Made by a program: the position numbers and the translations under genes. 64,000 bases of DNA, from positions 61,648 through 125,647 of the forward strand of contig CALUMZ010000002.1 in assembly GCA_944321865.1 (NCBI GenBank). The letters are read 5' to 3'. Of the stretch, positions 34,816-44,345 are shown one piece after another. The notes beneath the pieces are model-generated. The model was not told where the DNA came from. It did not search any database and was given only the letters and a program-made list of their open reading frames with translations. The stretch's first letter is position 1. Each line of letters opens with the position of its first letter. The DNA comes from an uncultured Muribaculaceae bacterium. Its GTDB lineage: Bacteria > Bacteroidota > Bacteroidia > Bacteroidales > Muribaculaceae.

Positions 34816-35343
34816 CTATTTCACTTTCCACGTTTGCGGTATCAGACTCGGGTCGCAATTATGGGGCAGGTAGGCCGACACGTCTTGCCCATACTTGACG
34901 AGCTCGCGCACTATGCTCGAACTTATGTGACTGTACTCGGGCAGCGTGTACAACAGCACCGTTTCGATGCCCGACAAGGCTCGGTTCACCTCGGCGAGGT
35001 TCTTTTCATACTCAAAGTCTTGTATCATGCGCACGCCGCGCAACATGAATGTCGCGCCGCATTGCCGGGCGGCATCCACCGTGAGGCCTTCGTAGGAAAT
35101 CACTTTGACGCGCGGCTCGTCACGGAATATTCCTTTTATCCATGCAACGCGTTCTTCGAGGGTCGTAAGCGTCAGCTTGTTATAGTTTACACCGATGGCG
35201 ACAACTATCTCGTCAAACAGCGGCAGGGCACGCTCCACTATCGACTCATGCCCAACGGTAAACGGGTCGAACGAACCGGGGAACAATGCAATGCGCCGTC
35301 CCTCGGTCACGGCGCCGGTGTCACTTGGTAATGTCTTCTTCAT
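34816..35343 (-). CDS. coaD: Phosphopantetheine adenylyltransferase CoaD
   Basis: CoaD joins 4'-phosphopantetheine and ATP to give dephospho-CoA, the fourth step of CoA synthesis. The protein of 175 residues carries the nucleotidyltransferase motif [20 protein letters not shown], with the family His. It continues with [40 protein letters not shown] and [20 protein letters not shown], all standard. The ATG at 35343 is used; a TTG at 35355 would add four residues. It overlaps the end of parE by 23 bases, so the two are co-transcribed and probably coupled. Confidence 0.96.
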   Translation of the reverse strand: MKKTLPSDTGAVTEGRRIALFPGSFDPFTVGHESIVERALPLFDEIVVAIGVNYNKLTLTTLEERVAWIKGIFRDEPRVKVISYEGLTVDAARQCGATFMLRGVRMIQDFEYEKNLAEVNRALSGIETVLLYTLPEYSHISSSIVRELVKYGQDVSAYLPHNCDPSLIPQTWKVK

Positions 35344-37270
35344 CTTCAAGAACAAGGTTATCGATGATAAAATTTTGCCGTTCCATGGTGTTCTTGCCCA
35401 TATAGAATGCGAGCATTTCTTTCACGGCATCTTCTTTGCGCAGCGTTACCCGGTCGAGCCGCATGTCGGGGCCTATGAAGTCGCGGAACTCGTCGTCGGA
35501 AATCTCCCCGAGCCCCTTGAAGCGGGTTATCTCGGCATTGTCGCCCAGTTTGTTGATTGCCGCGATGCGCTCCTCGTCGGTATAGCAGTAATAGGTTTCC
35601 ACCTTGTCTTGCCCGGCCTCCTTCTTACCGCTGCGGCGTTTGCGCTTTGCCTCCTTCTTGTTACGCACGCGGAACAGCGGTGTTTGCAATATGTACACGT
35701 GGCCGGTCTTTATCAGTTCGGGGAAGAACTGGAGCAGGAATGTAATCATGAGCAGGCGTATGTGCATTCCGTCAACATCGGCATCAGTGGCTATGATTAC
35801 TTTGTTATATCGCAATCCGTCAAGCCCGTTCTCGATGTTGAGGGCGGCTTGCAGCAGGTTGAACTCCTCGTTCTTGTAGACTATACGCTGCTGCATGCCA
35901 TAGGAATTGAGCGGCTTGCCGCGCAGCGAGAACACGGCCTGCGTCTCCACGTCGCGTATCTTTGTAATCGAACCGCTTGCCGAGTCGCCCTCGGTGACGA
36001 AAATCATGGTTTCGTCGCGGCGGTCACCCTTGGGGTCGTTGAAGTGCACCCGGCAGTCGCGCAACTTGCGGTTGTGCAGTGCCACCTTCTTGGCATTCTC
36101 CCGGGCCTGTTTTGCCACACCTGCCATGGCCTTGCGCTCGCGTTCCGATGCCACAATCTTCTTCAGCATGGCCTCGGCCACATCGGGAGTCTTGTGCAGG
36201 TAATTGTCGAGTTCCTTTTTTATGTAGTCGTTGATGAACTTGTAGATGGTGGGACCACCCTCATACATCACGGTACTGCCAAGTTTTATTTTTGTCTGCG
36301 ACTCGAATATAGGCTCTATCACCTTGATGCTGATGGCCGCCACCATGCCGTTGCGTATGTCGTTGTACTCAAAATTCTTGTTGTAGAATTCCTTGATGGT
36401 GCGCGACAGTGCTTCGCGGAAGGCCGACTGGTGAGTTCCTCCCTGCGTGGTATGCTGCCCGTTGACAAACGAGTAGAACTCTTCGCCATATTGCGAAGTG
36501 TGCGTCAACACCACCTCGATATCGGTGTCCTTGAAGTGTATGAGCGGGTAAAGCGGCTCGTTGGTCATGTAGTCGTTAACGAGGTCGGCAAGGCCGTGAG
36601 TGGAACGATACTTCTTGCCGTTGTACATGATGGTCAGCCCCGTGTTGAGGTAAGAATAGTTCTTGACCATCGGCTCGATGTAGTCTTCGTTGAAATTGAA
36701 GTTCTTGAACAGCTCGGCATCGGGCTTGAAACGAATCGACGTGCCGTTGTCGCACCCTTCGGGAGCATCGACTATTCCGCTTTCTTCCACGAGCTTGCCG
36801 CGCTCGAAGCGGGCTCGTGCCGTCTTGCCGTCACGAAACGACTGTACCTCAAGGAACTCCGACAAGGCATTAGTGGCTTTCAGTCCCACACCGTTCAATC
36901 CCACCGAACCCTTGTAGTTGCTGTTGTCAAACTTCCCGCTCGTATTCATCTTCGATGCGGCATTTACCACGTCGGCAAGCGGAATGCCGCGGCCGTGGTC
37001 GCGAATGGTAACAGTGTTGTCGGCAAGAGTCACGTCAATCACGTTTCCATGGCCTGCAAGGTGCTCGTCGACAGCGTTATCCATCACTTCCTTAAACAAC
37101 ACATATATGCCGTCGTCGGGCTGGGAGCCGTCACCAAGCCGGCCTATATACATACCCGGCCGCAAGCGCACATGCTCAAGCGACTCAAGGGTCACAAGGT
37201 TGTTGTATTCTCCCAATCCGCTACCATCGAGTGCGTCATCGTTTTTTTGTCCTGTCGTTTCTTCTGCCAT
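35321..37270 (-). CDS. parE: DNA topoisomerase IV subunit B ParE
   Basis: This is the ATPase/toprim subunit of a type IIA topoisomerase that separates linked daughter chromosomes. The 649 residues show the GHKL ATPase ([10 protein letters not shown] at 61-70, [27 protein letters not shown]), the transducer domain, the toprim motifs VTEGDSASG and [17 protein letters not shown], and KPLNSYGM between them. The start [20 protein letters not shown] resembles Bacteroidota ParE more than GyrB. The parC partner is not in the window; it is often adjacent in other bacteria. GyrB is the alternative, judged less likely. It is the first gene of parE-coaD-S41 with a -7 box at 37294. Confidence 0.93.
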   Translation of the reverse strand: MAEETTGQKNDDALDGSGLGEYNNLVTLESLEHVRLRPGMYIGRLGDGSQPDDGIYVLFKEVMDNAVDEHLAGHGNVIDVTLADNTVTIRDHGRGIPLADVVNAASKMNTSGKFDNSNYKGSVGLNGVGLKATNALSEFLEVQSFRDGKTARARFERGKLVEESGIVDAPEGCDNGTSIRFKPDAELFKNFNFNEDYIEPMVKNYSYLNTGLTIMYNGKKYRSTHGLADLVNDYMTNEPLYPLIHFKDTDIEVVLTHTSQYGEEFYSFVNGQHTTQGGTHQSAFREALSRTIKEFYNKNFEYNDIRNGMVAAISIKVIEPIFESQTKIKLGSTVMYEGGPTIYKFINDYIKKELDNYLHKTPDVAEAMLKKIVASERERKAMAGVAKQARENAKKVALHNRKLRDCRVHFNDPKGDRRDETMIFVTEGDSASGSITKIRDVETQAVFSLRGKPLNSYGMQQRIVYKNEEFNLLQAALNIENGLDGLRYNKVIIATDADVDGMHIRLLMITFLLQFFPELIKTGHVYILQTPLFRVRNKKEAKRKRRSGKKEAGQDKVETYYCYTDEERIAAINKLGDNAEITRFKGLGEISDDEFRDFIGPDMRLDRVTLRKEDAVKEMLAFYMGKNTMERQNFIIDNLVLEDEEDITK

Positions 37271-37293
37271 TTGTCGCTTTTATTATCAACAAG

Positions 37294-37301
37294 CAAAGTT
37301 A
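37294..37301 (-). promoter_or_regulatory. Candidate -7 box for parE operon
   Basis: TAACTTTG on the minus strand, 24 bases before the ParE ATG. No well spaced upstream TTTG is seen. Confidence 0.4.
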
Positions 37302-37419
37302 CAAAATATTTCCAACACAGATTCATGCAAGCCTCGCCCGTTACGCTTATTTCACAAAACGCTTCCTTCGGCCCGGGAACTTGGTTGCCGCGCAGTGCGC
37401 GCTGTAGCGATTGTGTATA

Positions 37420-38625
37420 TTAAGAGTGCTTTATCGCAGTCGTGCGGGGTGTGGCATAGCGGCCGACGACCCATGCTATGACAAAATAAACCACAGTCTG
37501 TACCCACAACATTGCATACGGGTGCGCAACTTGCCACAGTTCGGCCCCGTTGCTCTTCATGGCCACATATCCGTTTACCGCCCATGTCGACGGGAAACAA
37601 TCTCCGATTACTGTCCATAATGGACTCATGCCGTATCGAGGCCATGAAAGTCCCGAAAGGAACAAGAACAAGACCGAAGAGAAAACAAACAGCAGGAACA
37701 CCGTCTCACGCTCATGTATGAACCGCTGTATCACCATTCCCATGAATATAGTTGAAAGCAGGAACGGTATCATGAAAATCATGATGTCGAGAGAATGCCC
37801 GTTCTGTGGAAATGAGAAGAACATTGGCACATATTTGAGAATGTAAATCGTAGGCACGATGTAAATCACAAAATAGCACAACGCCTTGCCTATCATGGTA
37901 CATGCAGTTCCGGCCCGTATTGCCATCGGGTCGATGCCGCCATTAAGTCTTGCCCGCTCACGCCCCCCGGCTGCAAGCATACAGATGCCGAGCACCAAAC
38001 TTTGTTGCAGAATCAATACAAGAATACCCGGCAACAACGCCGAAGCTATGCCCATCGATGTGTTCCCCATTGGCACCGAGGTGCTTTTCACCGTCGGGAC
38101 AGCACCGCCCATCGACAACCCTTGCATGGCAGCAATCTGCATCACATCGGCTTGAATGTCGGCACTAATGCTCGCGGTGACATCGGTTTGCGCCATCAAT
38201 ATGCTTTTGTATCGCAACAACATACTCATGTCGCAATACATCGACAGGTGAGCCGTTTCGCCACGTCCGAGGCACTCCTCGAAATCGCGCGGAAAATACA
38301 CTATGGCGTAGCACTCTTTTTGTGCCATGGCTTGCCGTGCTTCCTGCATATTGGCGGCATACCCGGCTATTTTCACGTATTGCGAAGCATCGAGCCTGCG
38401 GGTATATTCTCTTGTTGTCTCGGAACGACAATCGTCAACCACTACCGCGGGCACATCACGCACATATTCGGGGTTGTAAATAAGTGCATACAATATGGGG
38501 TATACCGTGGGCAGTGCCAAGAAAAACAGCACCACCCCCATGTCGCGGAACGTAAGGTGGAATTCACGCTTACATACTTTGAAGATGCAGCACACCGAAT
38601 GCCATATTTTATTAATCATTGTCAT
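37420..38625 (-). CDS. ABC-2 type transporter permease (second of a pair)
   Basis: The 401-residue membrane protein has the ABC2_membrane_3 layout: one helix near residues 29-48 (MGVVLFFLALPTVYPILYAL), a large periplasmic domain to about 190 (VVVDDCRSETTREYTRRLDA), then five or six helices (LLPGILVLILQQSLVLGICM through VQTVVYFVIAWVVGRYA). It belongs to the YbhR/YbhS-type exporter permeases that pair with an ATPase and a HlyD adaptor. It follows the first permease by 15 bases in the unit tolC-hlyD-permease-permease. No ATP-binding subunit gene is in the unit. The substrate is unknown; drugs, lipids or a glycan are all possible. Confidence 0.85.
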   Translation of the reverse strand: MTMINKIWHSVCCIFKVCKREFHLTFRDMGVVLFFLALPTVYPILYALIYNPEYVRDVPAVVVDDCRSETTREYTRRLDASQYVKIAGYAANMQEARQAMAQKECYAIVYFPRDFEECLGRGETAHLSMYCDMSMLLRYKSILMAQTDVTASISADIQADVMQIAAMQGLSMGGAVPTVKSTSVPMGNTSMGIASALLPGILVLILQQSLVLGICMLAAGGRERARLNGGIDPMAIRAGTACTMIGKALCYFVIYIVPTIYILKYVPMFFSFPQNGHSLDIMIFMIPFLLSTIFMGMVIQRFIHERETVFLLFVFSSVLFLFLSGLSWPRYGMSPLWTVIGDCFPSTWAVNGYVAMKSNGAELWQVAHPYAMLWVQTVVYFVIAWVVGRYATPRTTAIKHS

Positions 38626-38640
38626 ATTTTCTTCTTTTCG

Positions 38641-39813
38641 CTATGGTATGTAAACCGGTCGCCTGCACATTCGCTTCAAGTTAAGCAATGGCACAAACGA
38701 CAGCAACACAAATATCAGCAAAGCCACGAAGTATAGGCGCGAATAGTAAAAATCGATGCCGTTAAGCGCTTGGTCGATATATATCAGGAAATAATACCTG
38801 ATTGGCAGAATGTAACTGATTATGGCCACCCAGCCATACATGTCTTCCACCGGAATGGTGAACCCTCCTATGGAGAAAGACAACACGCTCAGCAATGAAC
38901 ACACGCTCAATGCGATGCGCATGTTTGGAGTGATGCCGCACACAAGCACTGCAAACCCTTGGCACGCCATCACCAGCAACAACATTGCCGTCATCATCAC
39001 TGCGATGTGACAATGCAACGGGAAATCGAGCCACCCGAAAATGGAAAGCTGTATAATCCACCCCGTGAGTGTAAACAACAGTGTTTGCGGGGCAAGCCGG
39101 CCAAGCAATGCCACCACCATCGACCCACCGCAGCTGTCGAGCCATGCGGGCGACGTGCCTCGTTTTATCTCATCGGTTATGCTGAAAACGGTCACTATCA
39201 TTACCATCAATGCCAATATGCCGGGAATGAACGAATTGCTCATATACACCGGGTAGCTCATCCACGGGTTTCCTATCGTGTGCATGTGGGCAACGACAGG
39301 CTGCAACAGCGACGACACACTTCCGTCGGGCAAACCGGCCGATGTGAGTGTGGCTTTCACCAAGGCTCCGTTCGACAGCACCGAGATGGTCTTGAATCCC
39401 TTGTACATCAACGATGCCGGAACAACATACGCATAATTGGTGTAATAAGAAATTTCGGGGGTACGCCCGGCAATGGCCTTGCTTGAAAAATCCTCGGGAA
39501 TCAGGAAGAACCCCACTATCTTGCCGCTTTGCACCGCCTCGCGAGCCTCGGTGAAGCTCTTGCACGTCATCACTATGTCGGTCGTCTGCATTGCATCGAT
39601 ATTGGCGCTGATGGTGCGAGACAACTCCGATCCGTCAAGGTCCACGATTGCTGCCGGAACACGGGTTGCAAGCCCGTCGGACATGAGGTTGAGCATCAAG
39701 AACGCCGATACGAGAGGGATTGCTACAATCGACACAAGGAACAACGGGCGGCTCATTACATACAAGCAACCCTGCCTTATTGAAGCATATATGAGCTTAA
39801 CAAGCTGTTTCAT
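38641..39813 (-). CDS. ABC-2 type transporter permease (first of a pair)
   Basis: This 390-residue protein has the same layout as its neighbour: an N-terminal helix (PLFLVSIVAIPLVSAFLML), a periplasmic domain (PAAIVDLDGSELSRTISANI, GKIVGFFLIPEDFSSKAIAG), and about five C-terminal helices (FIPGILALMVMIVTVFSITD, PIRYYFLIYIDQALNG). The ILPIRYYF segment is typical of YbhR/YhhJ-type permeases. The ATG overlaps the hlyD stop by four bases, so translation is probably coupled. The pair would form a heterodimeric channel. Its energy source must come from an ATPase encoded elsewhere, if it follows the usual scheme. Confidence 0.86.
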   Translation of the reverse strand: MKQLVKLIYASIRQGCLYVMSRPLFLVSIVAIPLVSAFLMLNLMSDGLATRVPAAIVDLDGSELSRTISANIDAMQTTDIVMTCKSFTEAREAVQSGKIVGFFLIPEDFSSKAIAGRTPEISYYTNYAYVVPASLMYKGFKTISVLSNGALVKATLTSAGLPDGSVSSLLQPVVAHMHTIGNPWMSYPVYMSNSFIPGILALMVMIVTVFSITDEIKRGTSPAWLDSCGGSMVVALLGRLAPQTLLFTLTGWIIQLSIFGWLDFPLHCHIAVMMTAMLLLVMACQGFAVLVCGITPNMRIALSVCSLLSVLSFSIGGFTIPVEDMYGWVAIISYILPIRYYFLIYIDQALNGIDFYYSRLYFVALLIFVLLSFVPLLNLKRMCRRPVYIP

Positions 39814-40826
39814 TGTTCATATTGCTTGGCATCGAGCATTATCACCGACATCCCCGGACGCAGGTTTTCGATAGGCTCGACCGGACGTGCCTTTACTTGG
39901 AACGTCTTGCTGTCATATTGCCCCGAAGCCTTAGTCGCATTCCACACTGCATAGCTACCCATATCCTTGATATAGAATATCTTTAAGGTCGTTTCTTTTT
40001 TGCCGAGGGCAGGAATCATGACTTCGATTTCTTTTCCCATGGTAAGTTTGTTGAGCAGTTCTTCGCGCACGTTGAATGTCACCCAACGGTCGTCATTCCG
40101 CATAACGTTCATAATGGGCGTACCCGTACCCACCAACTCGCCTATGTGCGGGAAAATATCAGTTATTTCGCCGTCGCACGGCGCAGTCAGATAGCGGTCT
40201 TCAAGCATCGATTCCACTTCCATTACCGTGCCTCGCGCAGCCTGTTGCTGAGCCCGGGCGGCAGCTTTGTCTTCGGCTTGCGCACCTTCCAAGGCAAGCT
40301 CATATTGCGACTTTGCCGCACTGGCCTGAGCTACGGCAGCATCGTATGCTGCACGGGCCTCGTCGCGTTTCTGCTCCGACACCACCCCCTGCTTGAACAG
40401 GTTTTCCACGCGTTCATAAGTTTTCTTGTGTATCGATTCGGCAGCCACGGCTTGTTGCCACAAGTCGTATGCTCCCGATATTATTTGGCTGCGGGTTCCC
40501 GCCTCGGCTTTGCGGTTCTGCGCCGATGCGGCTTGCTCTATGGCTTGCGCCTGATACAACTTGGCATCGACAGTCGAAGAGTGGATATAAGCAAGAGTAT
40601 CCCCTTTCTTCACGTGCTGGCCTTCTTCGACATAGAACGCCACGATGCGTCCCGGCAGTTTACCCGATATGCGCACATTGGTAGCTTCCACCTGCCCCTG
40701 CACGGTTTCTTCGGGAGGATTGACAAGGAAAATACCGGCAATGCACAAGCACACCATAATCACAATTACAATTGCTAACCCCACGAGCAGCGTGCGGTCT
40801 TTCTTTTTTACTTCTATGTTGTCCAT
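39810..40826 (-). CDS. HlyD-family membrane fusion protein
   Basis: This 338-residue periplasmic adaptor has one N-terminal membrane helix (TLLVGLAIVIVIMVCLCIAG, about 13-33). A biotinyl-lipoyl-like half-motif follows (VRISGKLPGRIVAFYVEEGQ, HVKKGDTLAYI), then a long coiled-coil hairpin (about 105-215, Gln/Ala-rich, QAIEQAASAQNRKAEAG). The second lipoyl half (APCDGEITDIFPHIGELVGT) and beta-barrel parts end the protein. Such adaptors bridge an inner-membrane exporter to TolC. It follows tolC by 21 bases and overlaps the first permease gene by four. The pattern resembles YbhG/EmrA-like adaptors. Confidence 0.92.
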   Translation of the reverse strand: MDNIEVKKKDRTLLVGLAIVIVIMVCLCIAGIFLVNPPEETVQGQVEATNVRISGKLPGRIVAFYVEEGQHVKKGDTLAYIHSSTVDAKLYQAQAIEQAASAQNRKAEAGTRSQIISGAYDLWQQAVAAESIHKKTYERVENLFKQGVVSEQKRDEARAAYDAAVAQASAAKSQYELALEGAQAEDKAAARAQQQAARGTVMEVESMLEDRYLTAPCDGEITDIFPHIGELVGTGTPIMNVMRNDDRWVTFNVREELLNKLTMGKEIEVMIPALGKKETTLKIFYIKDMGSYAVWNATKASGQYDSKTFQVKARPVEPIENLRPGMSVIMLDAKQYEQ

Positions 40827-40847
40827 ATTAGCGTGTTTTTTTCTTGA

Positions 40848-42308
40848 TTATTCAACAATTTGAGTTGGAACAAGCGTTCCCAATGCTTGCGACAGGTAGA
40901 CGTCGCACAGTTTCACATCGATCTGTGCGTCTATGTTTTCGCTGTTGGCCTTCAGCCAAGCCGTTTGCGCCGTCATCACATCATCGGCAGTCAATACACC
41001 TTCACTGAATCCTATTTGAGCCTGCCGCAGGTTTTCTTCGGCGTTTGCAACGTTTGAGCGAGTCATCGTGTAGGTCTTTATTGCCTCGTTAGCCTTGAAT
41101 GACGCTTGGCTCACCTGCAATTCCACTTTCTCGCGGGCTTCTTCAAGCTGCAATCGGCGCACCACGCTTTCACTTTTGGCACTGCGGTATTTGTTGTAGT
41201 TTCCGCCCCAGTGCCACAAGGGAATTTTAAGCACTGCCCCCACACTGAACATGCCGTCAAACTCCTTGTTAAACCCGTTGAACAGGTTGGGATTTGTTAT
41301 CGAGTACATCCCCATCACGGCAAGGTTGGGCAACATCGCTGCACGTTCCACCTTGGCTTTTGCCTCATATATTTTCACGGCAGCCTCGAGCGACTGCAAT
41401 TCGTTGCGGCGGCTGTAAACCTCCTCCATATCATAACTGCGGGCGGGCAGTTGCTCTATCTCTATCTCGCGGTCTTCGTCGGCAAGGACAAACACCGTGT
41501 CGAGAGGCATTCCGCACACCTGAGCCAATGCCATCCGTGCCAGCGACAACCCGTTTTCCACTTTGGCCAAGTCCACATTAGCCTCGTTAAGTTTCACCGC
41601 CACGCTTAATTGGTCGGCGCGTGTCGCCATCCCCTCGGCATACAGCGCATTGACATTGCGGCTGAGCGTGTCGAGCAGGTTGACATAACTTGTTGCAAGG
41701 CTATGTTTGGCTTTAAGCGAAACCACTTGCCAGTAGGCCGCATCGACATTGCATATCACACCGGCGGCAGCCGTGTTGTGGCTTGCTGCGGCAAGCTGTT
41801 CGGCATATCGTGTCATCTCATTCATGGCTCTGATTTTACCCCCCATGTAAATAGGCTGGGTCAACGTGACGGCACCGGCAAACACATTGTGAATGTCAAA
41901 TGTCATCGCACTCTTGGGAATCATGGCCACGGTCGACGGTATCGGTTGGCCGCCGACGGTTACCGGCACTCCGTTTGGCCCTGTCACAAGGTTGTAGCCG
42001 TATGAACCTGTCTGTGCATTGAAACTCATCGTCGGCAGCATCTGGTCGCTTTCGAGCAACGATATTTCTTTCTGGTTATAAATATACATGCCGCTGGCAT
42101 CCAACGACGGCAGATAAGCGGCACGCGCAGCCTTGCGGCTGTAGCTTGCCCCGCGCTGCTGTTCTCTCGCTATCTGTATTTGCTTGTTGTTTTGCAATGC
42201 CATGCTCCGGCATGAGTCGAGTGTTATGACAGTCTGGCTCGCTGCTGCCGTCGACGACAACAAAAACAAAGCAAGCACTATTATAATTTTATTAGTTACG
42301 CATTTCAT
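40848..42308 (-). CDS. TolC-family outer-membrane efflux protein
   Basis: This 486-residue outer-membrane channel has a signal peptide (MKCVTNKIIIVLALFLLSST, AAASQ) and two outer-membrane-efflux repeats of long helices. Repeat one runs to about residue 255 (LDSCRSMALQNNKQIQIARE, LPSLDASGMYIYNQKEISLL). Repeat two follows (EEVYSRRNELQSLEAAVKIY, ARAMLPNLAVMGMYSI-like AAMLPNLAVMGMYSI). The barrel part near FAGAVTLTQPIYMGGKIRAM is typical. It is the first gene of the exporter unit; a -7 box (TAAATTTG) lies at 42333-42340. It would be the exit duct for the HlyD-permease complex downstream. Confidence 0.93.
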   Translation of the reverse strand: MKCVTNKIIIVLALFLLSSTAAASQTVITLDSCRSMALQNNKQIQIAREQQRGASYSRKAARAAYLPSLDASGMYIYNQKEISLLESDQMLPTMSFNAQTGSYGYNLVTGPNGVPVTVGGQPIPSTVAMIPKSAMTFDIHNVFAGAVTLTQPIYMGGKIRAMNEMTRYAEQLAAASHNTAAAGVICNVDAAYWQVVSLKAKHSLATSYVNLLDTLSRNVNALYAEGMATRADQLSVAVKLNEANVDLAKVENGLSLARMALAQVCGMPLDTVFVLADEDREIEIEQLPARSYDMEEVYSRRNELQSLEAAVKIYEAKAKVERAAMLPNLAVMGMYSITNPNLFNGFNKEFDGMFSVGAVLKIPLWHWGGNYNKYRSAKSESVVRRLQLEEAREKVELQVSQASFKANEAIKTYTMTRSNVANAEENLRQAQIGFSEGVLTADDVMTAQTAWLKANSENIDAQIDVKLCDVYLSQALGTLVPTQIVE

Positions 42309-42332
42309 TATCTAACTTTTTTTTGCTTGATA

Positions 42333-42340
42333 CAAATTTA
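42333..42340 (-). promoter_or_regulatory. Candidate -7 box for the tolC operon
   Basis: TAAATTTG on the minus strand, 25 bases before the TolC-family ATG; the upstream box is not clear. Confidence 0.4.
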
Positions 42341-42574
42341 GCATTATTTGCCAATACTGTATCAGTTATCGGAAAAATTGACTAACAATTAGCCAATTTC
42401 ACCAAACCATGCAAAACAAACTCATTTTTATTGTTCCATTTTTCATTCATTTTATAAGCACCCATCAAACTCCCACACCCTTGCAGCGGGCAAGATTTCT
42501 GTTGGGGCGGGTTGCATACTTCGGGCGAAAGGTGTAATTTTACACGGCATAAAGGGAATACACGATTGCCCGAA

Positions 42575-42605
42575 ATCTGCTACATTCGTAAAGAATGTAG
42601 CAGAT
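42575..42605. repeat. Inverted repeat, 13-base arms
   Basis: ATCTGCTACATTC (42575-42587) pairs exactly with GAATGTAGCAGAT (42593-42605) around a 5-base loop. No T run follows on either strand, so a terminator is unlikely. Confidence 0.6.
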
Positions 42606-42620
42606 TATGGCATTGTGGCA

Positions 42621-42731
42621 GTAGAGACGCAAAATTTTGCGTCTCTACAATTGGATTGTTAATACAACCGTATTGATATTCAGCATTTTACAAAACACAA
42701 ACTGTAGAGACGCGATTAATCGCGTCTCTAC
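42621..42731. repeat. Pair of 28-base perfect palindromes with shared GTAGAGACGC ends
   Basis: Palindrome one (42621-42648) is GTAGAGACGC, AAAATTTT, GCGTCTCTAC. Palindrome two (42704-42731) has the same ten-base ends around GATTAATC. They are 55 bases apart in an AT-rich spacer, so the whole unit also begins and ends with the same inverted ten bases. The form is that of a REP-doublet or a small non-autonomous element. No transposase lies in the window. Confidence 0.75.
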
Positions 42732-42808
42732 AGGGAGCAAAATCGCATTTTGATGCCCCCACATACGAACGGGGTGATAGCGGATATAAAATAACGAAAA
42801 AAGAAGTT

Positions 42809-44338
42809 ATGGCAAGGGAATCAAGGGTGAAGAAATCGTTGCTGAACGCACGGGTTAATGTAATTTTTTACTTTGCCGTGCTAATCGTGTCGTTCTTTTC
42901 CCGCAAGTTGTTCCTCGACATGCTCGGTGCCGACTTCATGGGATTCACCGGCACCATTGGCAACCTGCTCAAATTCCTCGACATAGCCGAAATGGGAATT
43001 GTGTCGGCAATAGGCTTTGTGCTCTACAAGCCAATCTATGAGGGCGACCGCCAAAGCATCACCGAGATAATATCGGTACTCGGCTACATTTACCGCATGG
43101 TGGGATTCGTGATAATGGGTGGAGGCATCGTTCTCGCCTGTTTCCTGCCGGTAATATACCCCGACACGGGTTTCCCTTTCTCGCTCATATATTTTGCATT
43201 CTTCTCCTATCTGGCATCGTCGCTGCTCACCTACTTCACCAATTACCGGCAGACGCTACTTGCCGCCGACCAGCGCAACTACGTCATTTCCATCTGCTCG
43301 CAGACAACCATGATAGTCAAGACGCTCGTGCAAATGGCAGCGGCATACTATTGGAGCAACTATTACGCATGGGTCGCAATCGACCTTGTGACAGGGATAG
43401 CCTATTCGGTTTTCCTCAATTACCGCATCAACAAGACTTATCCGTGGCTGAAGAGCAACAAGGCCGAAGGGCGCAAATTGCTGAAAAAGTACCCCGAGAT
43501 AATGCGCAAGTCGTGGCAACTGCTGGCGCATAAAATAGGGGCGTTCGTGCAGTCACAGGCTACGCCGCTCATCATCTACATGTTTGTGTCGCTAAAGGTG
43601 GTGGCTTATTATGGCAACTACACCCTCATTGTTGCCAAGCTGACGATACTTGTCAACAACCTGCTCGGCAGCACCAACGCCGGTGTGGGCAACCTTGTGG
43701 CCGAGGGCGACCGCAAGCGCATCGTACACGTCTTTTGGGAATTGCAGGGCTTGCAATTCTTCGTGGCGGGAGTCTTGTCGTTTGCACTGCTGCAACTTGC
43801 CCACCCGTTCATCTCGCTGTGGCTTGGCGATGAATACCTGCTGCCCAACGTGGTTTTGGTGCTGATTATCATTAACATGTTCATCTCCCTCACTCGCAGT
43901 GCCGTAGACCAGTTCATGTTTGCCTACGGGCTTTTTGCCGACGTGTGGGCACCGGTTGCCGAGTCGGTCATCAGCCTTGCCGTTGCCATAATAGGCGGCA
44001 GCCTGTGGGGATTGCCGGGTGTGCTGCTTGGCAGCGTGGTGAGCATGACGGTAATAGTGGTGGCATGGAAACCGTTCTACCTTTACCGCAGCGGATTCCG
44101 GTTGCCTTACCGTCTGTTTGTAGCCGGGTACTTGAAGCACTTGGCACTGATTGCCGTGCCGGGCATCTTGGTCTATTGCCTGCTCCCTGCCGACATGTTC
44201 AATCCGGCAGCCTCGGTGTGGAACTGGTTGGGATTTGCCTTTGCCGCCGTATCGGCCTATGCCGCCGGCACTTTCCTGCTCATGTACATGTTCTGCCCGT
44301 CGATGCGTACACTTGTCCGACGGTTCGGACTAAAATAA
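42809..44338 (+). CDS. Wzx-like polysaccharide flippase
   Basis: This 509-residue integral membrane protein has about 12-14 helices (VNVIFYFAVLIVSFFSRKLF, FSYLASSLLTYFTNYRQTLL, VAVIGGSLWG-type VAIIGGSLWGLPGVLLGSVV). It matches the polysaccharide biosynthesis/MATE-like fold of Wzx proteins, which flip lipid-linked oligosaccharides across the inner membrane. It ends eight bases before a convergent glycosyltransferase gene on the other strand. Together they look like a small glycan locus rather than part of the 1-3143 cluster. The glycan, and whether it is O-antigen, capsule or a glycoprotein precursor, cannot be told. Confidence 0.87.
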   Translation: MARESRVKKSLLNARVNVIFYFAVLIVSFFSRKLFLDMLGADFMGFTGTIGNLLKFLDIAEMGIVSAIGFVLYKPIYEGDRQSITEIISVLGYIYRMVGFVIMGGGIVLACFLPVIYPDTGFPFSLIYFAFFSYLASSLLTYFTNYRQTLLAADQRNYVISICSQTTMIVKTLVQMAAAYYWSNYYAWVAIDLVTGIAYSVFLNYRINKTYPWLKSNKAEGRKLLKKYPEIMRKSWQLLAHKIGAFVQSQATPLIIYMFVSLKVVAYYGNYTLIVAKLTILVNNLLGSTNAGVGNLVAEGDRKRIVHVFWELQGLQFFVAGVLSFALLQLAHPFISLWLGDEYLLPNVVLVLIIINMFISLTRSAVDQFMFAYGLFADVWAPVAESVISLAVAIIGGSLWGLPGVLLGSVVSMTVIVVAWKPFYLYRSGFRLPYRLFVAGYLKHLALIAVPGILVYCLLPADMFNPAASVWNWLGFAFAAVSAYAAGTFLLMYMFCPSMRTLVRRFGLK

Positions 44339-44345
44339 GAGGCAA

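Larger units (their letters stand above)
42309..42808. other. Gene-free region with three palindromes
   Basis: No gene is recognised between the divergent tolC and flippase genes. It contains a tolC -7 box, an inverted repeat at 42575, two 28-base palindromes that share the same ends at 42621 and 42704, and a smaller hairpin at about 42737-42752 (CAAAAT/ATTTTG). Confidence 0.6.

Noticed and set aside
35195..37423. A 742-codon open frame on the plus strand opposite parE
   Set aside because: It mirrors the high-confidence parE/coaD genes on the other strand and has no domain motifs; its openness comes from codon bias of the real genes.
42575..42731. CRISPR array from the repeated GTAGAGACGC sequences
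   Set aside because: Only two units, both self-palindromic, with no regular spacer series and no cas genes.
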